NCBI GenBank assembly: GCA_016715285.1 | Contig: JADKAO010000005.1 | Location: 186,001 to 250,000, forward strand | Source of the DNA: Actinomycetales bacterium | Lineage (GTDB): Bacteria; Actinomycetota; Actinomycetes; Actinomycetales; Dermatophilaceae | Direction of reading: 5' to 3' | Length of the DNA stretch: 64,000 bases | Shown here: positions 1 to 7,251 of the stretch, one piece after another | Layout: every line of letters begins with the position of its first letter | Position numbering within the stretch: the first letter of the stretch is position 1 | Program-made: the position numbers and the translations under genes | Notes under the pieces: generated by a model | Told to the model about the DNA's origin: nothing | The model's input: the letters and a program-made list of their open reading frames with translations, nothing else | Databases searched by the model: none

Positions 1-228
1 CGGACCCGTTGGATGATCGATGCCCACATGGAGGGTGACGCCGTCGTTGGCGATCACGACGTGCTCTTCGTCGTGCGGCTCGATCAGGCTCGCATACTCG
101 GGTAGCGCGGCATCTTCGCGACGGCGGATCCGGTCGGCGATGAGGCTCGCGGCCCCCAAGGCCCCCGCTGCCCCCGCGGCGCCGAGGCTGACGCCTAAGC
201 CAAGCAGGGTGGGTCGACCCCGACTCAC
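1..228 (-). CDS. N-terminal fragment of a probable alpha/beta-hydrolase
   Basis: Only the first 76 codons are present; the gene runs off the left edge. It starts at a GTG whose last bases overlap the alr stop (GTGA), so the two genes are translationally coupled. After a short basic start there is a Gly/Ala/Leu-rich stretch (about residues 7-33) that looks like a membrane anchor, then Arg-rich residues, then a segment VVIANDGVTLHVGID. In many actinobacteria the gene after alr is a membrane-anchored alpha/beta-hydrolase preceding tsaE, and the visible segment resembles the first strand of that fold. The catalytic part is outside the window, so the function is tentative. Confidence 0.55.
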   Translation of the reverse strand, partial: MSRGRPTLLGLGVSLGAAGAAGALGAASLIADRIRRREDAALPEYASLIEPHDEEHVVIANDGVTLHVGIDHPTGP

Positions 229-1418
229 GACGAGTCCTCCTGTGCTCCGACATACACGCGCTGCACGCGCGGGCCCAACCGAGTCACGATCTCATACGAG
301 ATCGTCCCCGATGCAATCGCCCAGTCCTGGGCCGAGGGCTCACTGCTGCTATCGGGACCAAAGAGCACCGCGAGGTCACCGGCCTGCGCCATCGAATCGG
401 AGCCAAGATCGACGACGACCTGGTCCATGCAGACTCGACCCGCCACGGCATACCGGCGTCCGCCGATCACCATCGGACCCGCGTCACTAGCGCTGCGTGG
501 GAGGCCATCGGCGTACCCCATCGGCACCAGGCCCACCTTCGTGTCCGCAGACGTGACGTACCGGTGGGCGTAGCTCAGCCCCTGCCCCGCCGGAACGTCT
601 TTGACGAGCGCGAGCCGTGCCACCAAGGTCATCGCGGGTGTCAGGCCGTATGCCGCAGGGTCACCCAGCTGGGGCACCGGCGACAGCCCGTAGACCGCGA
701 GACCAGGCCTGACCAAGTCGTATTGCGCGCTGGGATTAGTTAGTGTCGCAGCGGAATTCGCCAGGTGCCTCACTTCGAGTTCGCAGCCAGCAGCCTCGGC
801 AAGGCGCACTGCGTCTTCGAAGACCTCCTGTTGGTGACGGACCGTCGGATGGTCAGGATCGTCGGCATACGCAAAGTGCGACCAGATACCCACGACCTGG
901 ACGGACCCCTCGGACTCGTGACGCCGTGCCTCGGTAATGAGTTCCTCGATCCCCGCCCCATAGGCGCCATTGCGCCCGAGGCCGGTATCGATCTTGAGAT
1001 GCACCCGGGCTGGGACACCGATCGATCGGGCGGCGACGGCAATCTCGGTCAAGGCCCAGGGAGCAGCCGCCGAGAGGTCGATGTCACGACGCAACGCGGC
1101 CGCAAAATCAGCCCCGGGCACCTGCAGCCAGGTAAAAACCCGGCCATCGATCCCGTCGTCGCGCAGCGCGATCGCCTCATCGAGCTGGGCGGTGCCTACC
1201 CACGTCGCGCCGCCGCGCCGCGCGGCACGCGCCACCGGAATCAGCCCATGGCCGTAAGCGTCAGCCTTGACGACCGCGAGGACGGCAGCATCGCCCGCGT
1301 GCTCCCGCAACACTCGGACGTTGGCCTCGATGGCGCGCAGGTCAACGATGGCCGCGGCGGGGACTCCGGGGGCCAGGACGGGGTTCACGACGGTTTCCAT
1401 TGCCGTCCAGTGTGGCAT
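225..1418 (-). CDS. alr: Alanine racemase
   Basis: PLP-dependent racemase that makes D-alanine for peptidoglycan in the cytoplasm. The PLP-lysine motif VVKADAYGHG is seen with Lys at residue 51. The segment GLSYAHRY in the last third holds the expected second catalytic Tyr. The length of 397 residues is typical. The ATG at 1418 has a GGAGG-type ribosome site just upstream, so it is preferred to the inner Met7. The gene belongs to the run acpS-nnr-alr-hydrolase that is common in actinobacteria. A five-copy 11-bp tandem repeat lies in the 95-bp gap before it. Confidence 0.95.
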   Translation of the reverse strand: MPHWTAMETVVNPVLAPGVPAAAIVDLRAIEANVRVLREHAGDAAVLAVVKADAYGHGLIPVARAARRGGATWVGTAQLDEAIALRDDGIDGRVFTWLQVPGADFAAALRRDIDLSAAAPWALTEIAVAARSIGVPARVHLKIDTGLGRNGAYGAGIEELITEARRHESEGSVQVVGIWSHFAYADDPDHPTVRHQQEVFEDAVRLAEAAGCELEVRHLANSAATLTNPSAQYDLVRPGLAVYGLSPVPQLGDPAAYGLTPAMTLVARLALVKDVPAGQGLSYAHRYVTSADTKVGLVPMGYADGLPRSASDAGPMVIGGRRYAVAGRVCMDQVVVDLGSDSMAQAGDLAVLFGPDSSSEPSAQDWAIASGTISYEIVTRLGPRVQRVYVGAQEDSS

Positions 1419-1430
1419 CGAACCTCCGCC

Positions 1431-1485
1431 TGACCCAGCTCTGACCCAGCTCTGACCCGGCTCTGACCCAGCTCTGACCCGGCTT
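1431..1485. repeat. Five 11-bp tandem repeats upstream of alr
   Basis: The unit TGACCC(A/G)GCTC is repeated five times head to tail with one internal variable base. It fills most of the 95-bp space between the start of alr (1418) and the end of nnr (1514). A period of 11 bp puts each unit on nearly the same helix face. It could be a protein-binding array or neutral slippage. Confidence 0.85.
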
Positions 1486-1513
1486 GGGCCCGATCGCCGA
1501 AGCCTCGGGGACC

Positions 1514-2977
1514 TCAGGGGCGCAGCAACTCAGCCACGGTACGCGGCAGCGCGTGCACGAGATCCAGGACGCGGAGCGGTCCACCAGCGCTCACACGATC
1601 GGCCGTGACCCCGTGCACCAGCACTCCGAGGCTAGCCGCGTCTCGCGCGCCAAGGCCCGCGGCGAGCAGGGTCCCGATGATCCCCGCGAGGGCGTCGCCC
1701 GCGCCAGCAGTGCCGAGCCAGGCGGGCGCTTCGGTACTCACCCGCACTGGCTCCTCGAACGAGGACGGAGCGACGATGAGGGTGTGGGCACCCTTGAGGA
1801 CGATGTGCGCGTCGAGGAGGTCGGCCGCCTCCTGAGCGGCAGTCACAGGATCCGCCTCGACATCGTCGCGAGTGCGGGACACGCCCCGTCGAGTGAGCAG
1901 GGTGGCCAACTCACCCGCGTGCGGCGTGAGGATCGTCACACCGGCTCGGCCAGCTTCATACAGTGCGAGGGCGCCCGCGTCCACGACCGCAGGTAACGCC
2001 GTTGCGAGCGCGGAGCGGATCGACCCGATCGTGCGCGCCGCCCCACTGTCGCCGGGGTCCAACCCGCACCCGAGCGCCCACGCCTGCACCCGCCCGGGGG
2101 TCGTGACGGCCTCGGGAGCGTGCTGATGCACGAGGGCCTGCACCTCGCTTGGCCCGGTGTAGCGCACCATCCCTGGGCCGACGCCCAAGGCTCCCAGCAC
2201 GGCCAATACCCCGGCGCCCGGGTATGCCGTGGTGCCAGCGACGACCCCGACGACCCCGCGCGTGTATTTGTGATCGCGAGCCGTCGGGACCGGCCACAGT
2301 CCGGCCACGTCATCACGGGTCAATCGCTCAACGGCCACCTGGGCTGCACTGAAGTCCAGCCCGATGTCGATGACGGTGATTTGGCCGCACGCCGCCTGAC
2401 CGGCTGGCAGCAGATGCACCGGCTTGAGCGCGCCAAAGGTGACCGTTTCGTCAGCGATCACGGACCGGGCCGACGAGATGCGCCCCTCCGGATCGGTCCC
2501 ACTCGGCAGGTCAACCGCGACCACCCACGCGTCGTCGGGGATCGCAGAAACCCATGCCGCGGCTTCTGTCCGCAAACCCGGCCGACCACCGATGCCGGTA
2601 ATCCCATCGATCACGACGTCGGCCTCGTCGACAAGAGCCACCCACTCGCGGTCATCCGAGCCACCGGATACCACGAGTACCCCCGCCTTGCGGCAGGCTC
2701 GTAAGCCCCCCGCGTGGGCGGCCGCGGTTGCGGGAATGACGGCGGCGCAGGCATAACCCCACTTCGCCAGACGAGCCACGGCGTAGAGGGCATCGCCCCC
2801 GTTGTTGCCCGCTCCGATGAGTGCGACCACCTGGCCGCCTCCGTTGGCCTTGAGCCGGGCGCGGACCACCTTGGCGAGGCCACGGGCGGCTCGTGCCATG
2901 AGTTCACCCTCTGGGAGGTGCGCCATCGCAGCGTCCTCGACGGCGCGGACGGTCGGCACGGCATACGCGCGGATCAT
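1514..2977 (-). CDS. nnr: Bifunctional NAD(P)H-hydrate epimerase/dehydratase
   Basis: Repairs hydrated NAD(P)H. The N-terminal YjeF_N epimerase half (about residues 1-215) carries GAGNNGGDALY. The C-terminal ADP-dependent dehydratase half carries GCGLDPGD, LTPHAGELATLL, LKGAHTLI and the catalytic GTAGAGDALAG. The open frame extends further upstream, but the ATG at 2977 (MIRAYAVPTVRAVED) matches the family start and overlaps the acpS stop by four bases (ATGA). The resulting length of 487 residues fits the fused bacterial form. Coupling to acpS and alr is the usual actinobacterial arrangement. Confidence 0.93.
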   Translation of the reverse strand: MIRAYAVPTVRAVEDAAMAHLPEGELMARAARGLAKVVRARLKANGGGQVVALIGAGNNGGDALYAVARLAKWGYACAAVIPATAAAHAGGLRACRKAGVLVVSGGSDDREWVALVDEADVVIDGITGIGGRPGLRTEAAAWVSAIPDDAWVVAVDLPSGTDPEGRISSARSVIADETVTFGALKPVHLLPAGQAACGQITVIDIGLDFSAAQVAVERLTRDDVAGLWPVPTARDHKYTRGVVGVVAGTTAYPGAGVLAVLGALGVGPGMVRYTGPSEVQALVHQHAPEAVTTPGRVQAWALGCGLDPGDSGAARTIGSIRSALATALPAVVDAGALALYEAGRAGVTILTPHAGELATLLTRRGVSRTRDDVEADPVTAAQEAADLLDAHIVLKGAHTLIVAPSSFEEPVRVSTEAPAWLGTAGAGDALAGIIGTLLAAGLGARDAASLGVLVHGVTADRVSAGGPLRVLDLVHALPRTVAELLRP

Positions 2978-3330
2978 GAAACCCCCTCGGCGACGACGAC
3001 CGCGGAGGCAACCCCCGCGTCGTGGGAGAGCGATACGTGCAACGTGGCGATGCCTTGGCGATCGATTTCGTCCTGGACCGAGCCGCGCACCATGAGGTGT
3101 GGCCGACCGTCGGAAGCCCGGTGGACGGTGACGTCCATCCACGACAGCCCAACCGGAGCGCCGAGCGCTTTCGCGAGCGCCTCCTTGGCCGCGAACCGCG
3201 CCGCGAGCGAAGCTAACGGAAGCTTGCGTTCGTCTTCGGTGAACAGGCGAGTGCGCAGCCGAGGGGTCCGGTCGAGCGTCGCGCCGAAGCGCTCAATGTC
3301 AACGACATCGATGCCGACCCCGATGATCAC
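2974..3330 (-). CDS. acpS: Holo-[acyl-carrier-protein] synthase
   Basis: Transfers 4'-phosphopantetheine from CoA to acyl carrier protein. The family motifs GIDVVDIERF near the start and FAAKEALAKALG in the middle are present. The frame is open to 3381, but that would run over the end of glmS. The GTG at 3330 gives 118 residues, the usual AcpS size, and begins VIIGVGIDVVDI. It starts 7 bp after the glmS stop and ends in a four-base overlap with nnr, so it is probably cotranscribed with both. Confidence 0.93.
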   Translation of the reverse strand: MIIGVGIDVVDIERFGATLDRTPRLRTRLFTEDERKLPLASLAARFAAKEALAKALGAPVGLSWMDVTVHRASDGRPHLMVRGSVQDEIDRQGIATLHVSLSHDAGVASAVVVAEGVS

Positions 3331-3337
3331 GCGCGGC

Positions 3338-5197
3338 CTACTCGACCGTGACGGACTTGGCGAGGTTGCGGGGTTGGTCAACGTCCAAGCCCTTGGCGCT
3401 GGCCAGCTCGCAAGCGAAGACCTGCAGCGGCACGATCGTCAAGAGCGGGGCCAAGAGCGGCGGGCACTCAGGCACCCGGATGACTTCGTCCGCAAATGGC
3501 ACCACGTCGTCATCGCCGTCGTGCGCGATCACGAGAGTCCGCGCGCCCCGAGCACGGATTTCCTGGATGTTGGAGACCACCTTGGCGTGCAGGTCATGTG
3601 GCGTTTGCGGTGACGGCACGATGACGAAGACCGGCTGACCAGGCTCGATGAGGGCGATCGGTCCGTGTTTCAGCTCGCCGGCGGCGAAGCCCTCGGCGTG
3701 GATGTATGCGATCTCTTTGAGCTTGAGCGCCCCTTCGAGAGCGATCGGGAACCCGACGTGGCGCCCGAGGAAGAGAACCGACCGAGTATCGGCCATGAAA
3801 CGAGCGATCTCGCGCACGCGGTCCATCCGGCCCAAGACGGTCTCGATCTTGGCGGGGATGTCGTGCAAGTCGCGCATAACCTGCTGGACCTGCCCCGCAC
3901 CAGCGCCACCCCGCAACTGGGCGAGGTAGAGCCCGAGGAGATAGCAGGCGGTGATCTGCGCGACGAATGCCTTCGTCGAGGCAACCGCGATCTCAGGACC
4001 AGCATGGGTGTAAAGGACCGCATCGGACTCGCGAGGAATGGTCGAGCCGTGCGTGTTACAGATCGCGACGGTAAGGGCGCCCAGCTCGTTGGCGTGCTTG
4101 ACCGCCATGAGGGTGTCCATCGTTTCGCCGGATTGGCTGAGCGAGATGACGAGGGTGCGCTGGTCGACGACCGGGTCACGGTAACGGAACTCGTGCGCGA
4201 GCTCGACCTCGCACGGAATACGCGTCCAGTGCTCGATTGCGTATTTCGCGACCATCCCGGCATACGAGGAGGTGCCGCAGGCGATGATGACGATCTTGGT
4301 GACCTCACGTAGCGACTCTTCAGAGATCCGCAGCTCGTCAAGCATGAGGCGGCCTTGCGCGTCCGTGCGGCCGAGCAGAGTGTCGCCCACGGCGTGCGGC
4401 TGGTCTTGGATTTCCTTTTCCATGAAGCTCGGGAAACCGCCCTTCTCGGCAGCTGCGGCGTCCCAGTCGACGTGATAGGCCTTGCCTTCTGCGGGCGTGC
4501 CGTCGAATCCGATCACCGACACTGACGTGGGTGTGATCGTCACGATCTGGTCCTGGCCGAGTTCCATCGCCTCGCGCGTGTGACCGATGAAGGCCGCGAC
4601 GTCAGACCCGAGGTAGTTGGCGCCTTCGCCGAGCCCCACGACAAGGGGGCTGTTGCGGCGAGCACCGACAACCACGCCCGGCTGATCGGCGTGAATGGCT
4701 AGCAGGGTGAAGGCCCCCTCCAGGTGCGCGACCGCCGCGCGCATCGCTTCAGTCAAGTCACCCGTGCGTTCGTATGCCGCGGCCACGAGGTGCGCGGCGA
4801 CCTCCGTGTCGGTTTCGGAGGAGAAGGACACTCCCGTGTCGACCAGGCGGGTTTTGAGCGAGTGGAAGTTCTCGATGATCCCGTTGTGGATCAGGGCAAG
4901 CCGCCCGTCGAAACCGCCCCGATGAGGATGGGCGTTGTTGTCGGTCGGCCCGCCGTGAGTGGCCCACCGGGTGTGACCGATGGCCGTCGTCGTGGGTGGG
5001 AGCGGGTGCGCGTCAATTTCGGCGCGCAGGTTGATGAGCTTGCCGGAGCGTTTGCGAATGGCGACCGTGTCGCCGTCGAGCGTGGCGATGCCCGCTGAGT
5101 CATACCCGCGGTACTCGAGACGAGCCAGCCCCTCCATCACGACATCCGAAGCGGTCCCATTCTGGGTCGGGCCGACGTATCCCACGATTCCACACAT
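3338..5197 (-). CDS. glmS: Glutamine-fructose-6-phosphate aminotransferase (isomerizing)
   Basis: Makes glucosamine-6-phosphate for the cell wall. The start is fixed by biology: MCGIVGYVG must begin the protein because the Cys after Met is the N-terminal nucleophile of the glutaminase domain, so translation begins at 5197 although the frame is open to 5251. Two SIS domains follow (GCGTSSYAG is visible) and the C-terminus LAKSVTVE is canonical. The length is 619 residues. The gene is divergent from coaA with a 36-bp gap. I saw no glmS ribozyme upstream. Confidence 0.97.
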   Translation of the reverse strand: MCGIVGYVGPTQNGTASDVVMEGLARLEYRGYDSAGIATLDGDTVAIRKRSGKLINLRAEIDAHPLPPTTTAIGHTRWATHGGPTDNNAHPHRGGFDGRLALIHNGIIENFHSLKTRLVDTGVSFSSETDTEVAAHLVAAAYERTGDLTEAMRAAVAHLEGAFTLLAIHADQPGVVVGARRNSPLVVGLGEGANYLGSDVAAFIGHTREAMELGQDQIVTITPTSVSVIGFDGTPAEGKAYHVDWDAAAAEKGGFPSFMEKEIQDQPHAVGDTLLGRTDAQGRLMLDELRISEESLREVTKIVIIACGTSSYAGMVAKYAIEHWTRIPCEVELAHEFRYRDPVVDQRTLVISLSQSGETMDTLMAVKHANELGALTVAICNTHGSTIPRESDAVLYTHAGPEIAVASTKAFVAQITACYLLGLYLAQLRGGAGAGQVQQVMRDLHDIPAKIETVLGRMDRVREIARFMADTRSVLFLGRHVGFPIALEGALKLKEIAYIHAEGFAAGELKHGPIALIEPGQPVFVIVPSPQTPHDLHAKVVSNIQEIRARGARTLVIAHDGDDDVVPFADEVIRVPECPPLLAPLLTIVPLQVFACELASAKGLDVDQPRNLAKSVTVE

Positions 5198-5233
5198 GAC
5201 CCCCAGCGTAGTTGGCGCTGACCATAGGCCAGA

Positions 5234-6202
5234 ATGTCGCGAGTGACGCACCGCCGCGAGAGCAACGGCTTCCCGACTCCCTACGTGGACTTCGACCGGC
5301 GCGACTGGTCACGGCTGCGGGAGAACCACCCGATGTCACTGACAGCGGACGACCTGGCGCGGTTGCGCGGTCTCGAGCATCCGCTGGACCTGCAAGAGGT
5401 GGAGGAGGTCTACCTTCCGCTCTCGCGTCTGCTGACCTTCTATGCCGAGGCCTCAGAACGCCTGCATGCGGTGACCAGTGACTTCCTGTTGGAACGCCCC
5501 CAACGCACGCCGTTTGTCATCGGCGTCGCCGGGTCGGTTGCGGTCGGCAAGTCGACGACCTCCCGCATCCTGCGCGAGTTGCTCTCTCGGTGGCCCTCGA
5601 CCCCCCGGGTGTCCCTCCTGACCACCGACGGATTCCTCCACCCAAACGCCGAGCTGCGGCGTCGAGGCATCCTGCACCGCAAGGGTTTTCCGGAGTCGTA
5701 TGACCGTCGAGCGTTGCTGCGTTTCCTCGCGGAAGTCAAGGGCGGCAAGGCCGAGGTGTCCGCTCCGGTGTACTCGCACTTGTCCTATGACATCGTCCCG
5801 GGCGAGCGGGTGACGGTCAGCAAACCCGACGTGCTCATTGTTGAGGGGCTCAACGTCCTCGGTGCGCCGCCGGTGCGACCCATGGGGGGCACAGGGATGG
5901 CGGTGAGCGACTTCTTCGACTTCTCGGTCTATGTCGACGCCCGGGTCTCGCATATCGAACGGTGGTACGTCGAGCGCTTCCTCAAACTGCGCGAAACCGC
6001 CTTTTCCGACCCTGATTCCTACTTCCACCGGTATTCGACGCTGTCAGACTCCGAAGCCGAAGCCACCGCATTGACGATCTGGCAGACCATCAACGGTCCA
6101 AACTTGGTCGAAAACGTCCTCCCCACTCGCCAGCGGGCCAGCCTCATCATCGTCAAAGGTGAGGACCACTCGGTCCGCAAGGTCCGGCTGCGCAAGCTAT
6201 AG
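5234..6202 (+). CDS. coaA: Type I pantothenate kinase
   Basis: First step of CoA synthesis, phosphorylating pantothenate. The P-loop GVAGSVAVGKST lies near residue 100. The N-terminal segment PYVDFDRRDW...MSLTADDLARL is conserved in the family, so the ATG at 5234 is chosen over the inner ATG at 5333, even though the upstream ribosome site is weak. The length of 322 residues is normal. It shares a very short divergent promoter region with glmS. Confidence 0.95.
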   Translation: MSRVTHRRESNGFPTPYVDFDRRDWSRLRENHPMSLTADDLARLRGLEHPLDLQEVEEVYLPLSRLLTFYAEASERLHAVTSDFLLERPQRTPFVIGVAGSVAVGKSTTSRILRELLSRWPSTPRVSLLTTDGFLHPNAELRRRGILHRKGFPESYDRRALLRFLAEVKGGKAEVSAPVYSHLSYDIVPGERVTVSKPDVLIVEGLNVLGAPPVRPMGGTGMAVSDFFDFSVYVDARVSHIERWYVERFLKLRETAFSDPDSYFHRYSTLSDSEAEATALTIWQTINGPNLVENVLPTRQRASLIIVKGEDHSVRKVRLRKL

Positions 6203-6212
6203 GAGCCGCCGG

Positions 6213-6977
6213 TCAGTACCAGTTGACCTGCTGGGAGTGCGCCCATGCGCTGCACGGCGTGCCGTAGCGCGCGGCGATATAGCCGAGGCCCCACTTGATC
6301 TGAGTCGCGGGGTTGGTCTGCCAGTCAGCGCCCGCGGACGCCATCTTCGAGCCAGGCAGGGACTGAGGTATGCCGTATGCGCCCGACGAGGGGTTGCGCG
6401 CGGTATACCTCCAGTTGCTTTCCTTCTGCCAGAGCCGCACGAGGCACTGGAACTGGGCGTCATTCCACCCGCGGTCAGCAACCATGACCCGAGCGACAGA
6501 CTTTGGGTCCTGGCGGGCGTTGGAGAGCACCGCTTCGCGCTGCGCGTCACGGGCGACCCGGTCCGCTTCGGCTTGACGTTCCTCGGCGAGGCGAGCCTCC
6601 TCCGCTGCCGCCGCGCCAGCCGATGCTTGCACTCGGGAAATGATCGCATTGTTGCCCGACCCGACCTCACGGTCGACCTCCGCAGCGTCGAATGCGGGGA
6701 CGCCAGCGAGGTGCGACTGCGCTGACGCGAGGTTGGCGGGATCGACGGTCGCGCGGCTGATCTCCATCGCTAATCCGGCCTCTGCACCACCGACGCCATC
6801 GGCCGGGGTCGCCGTGAGGTAGCTCGTCACTGCCGCACCAGCCAACACGACTGTGGCGCCGGCATGAATCAGGGGACGCACGATCCGCCGAGGCCGAGCC
6901 TTGAAGGCCGAGCCTGGGACCGAGACACGCGAAACAGCTCGGGCCGACCGATGTCGACCGACGTATTCGGAACTCAC
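6213..6977 (-). CDS. Secreted lytic transglycosylase-like protein
   Basis: An N-terminal hydrophobic segment (IHAGATVVLAGAAVTSYL) acts as signal or anchor. It is followed by an Ala/Glu-rich, probably helical middle and a C-terminal domain with NDAQFQCLVRLWQKESNW, NPSSGAYGIPQS and IKWGLGYIAARYGTPCSAW. These are hallmarks of the transglycosylase-like domain of actinobacterial cell-wall hydrolases; the Glu of KESNW is the likely catalytic acid. Start choice is uncertain: GTG 6977 has an AGGGTGGG-like site upstream, whereas ATG 7022 has none. It converges with coaA (10-bp gap). Confidence 0.8.
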   Translation of the reverse strand: MSSEYVGRHRSARAVSRVSVPGSAFKARPRRIVRPLIHAGATVVLAGAAVTSYLTATPADGVGGAEAGLAMEISRATVDPANLASAQSHLAGVPAFDAAEVDREVGSGNNAIISRVQASAGAAAAEEARLAEERQAEADRVARDAQREAVLSNARQDPKSVARVMVADRGWNDAQFQCLVRLWQKESNWRYTARNPSSGAYGIPQSLPGSKMASAGADWQTNPATQIKWGLGYIAARYGTPCSAWAHSQQVNWY

Positions 6978-7251
6978 AGATACCCACCCTTGACTCGTCA
7001 CAGATGGGACAATGTGCGCCATCGCGAGCCGTCGCTGAACTCAGCTTGTTATCAAACCGAGATATTCGTCGGCATAGATAACCACGGGCAAGCATGCTCC
7101 CGCAAGCCGAGCTCGCCCGTTATGCCAGAGGCGTCGGTCACAGTTGGTCTCACTTTCGCCACGGGCCTACTGCCTACGCGAGCGGCGGGGAGTACCGTGG
7201 GCCGGCACACATGACTGCGCGGTTAACACGCGCTGGCAACAAGGAGAACTC

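Noticed and set aside
5198..5233. Possible glmS ribozyme
   Set aside because: Only 36 bp separate glmS from coaA; there is no room for it and it is typical of Firmicutes.
6978..7251. Possible c-di-AMP riboswitch before the transglycosylase gene
   Set aside because: Looked for because such genes often carry one, but the expected conserved segments are not visible in the 229-bp leader region.
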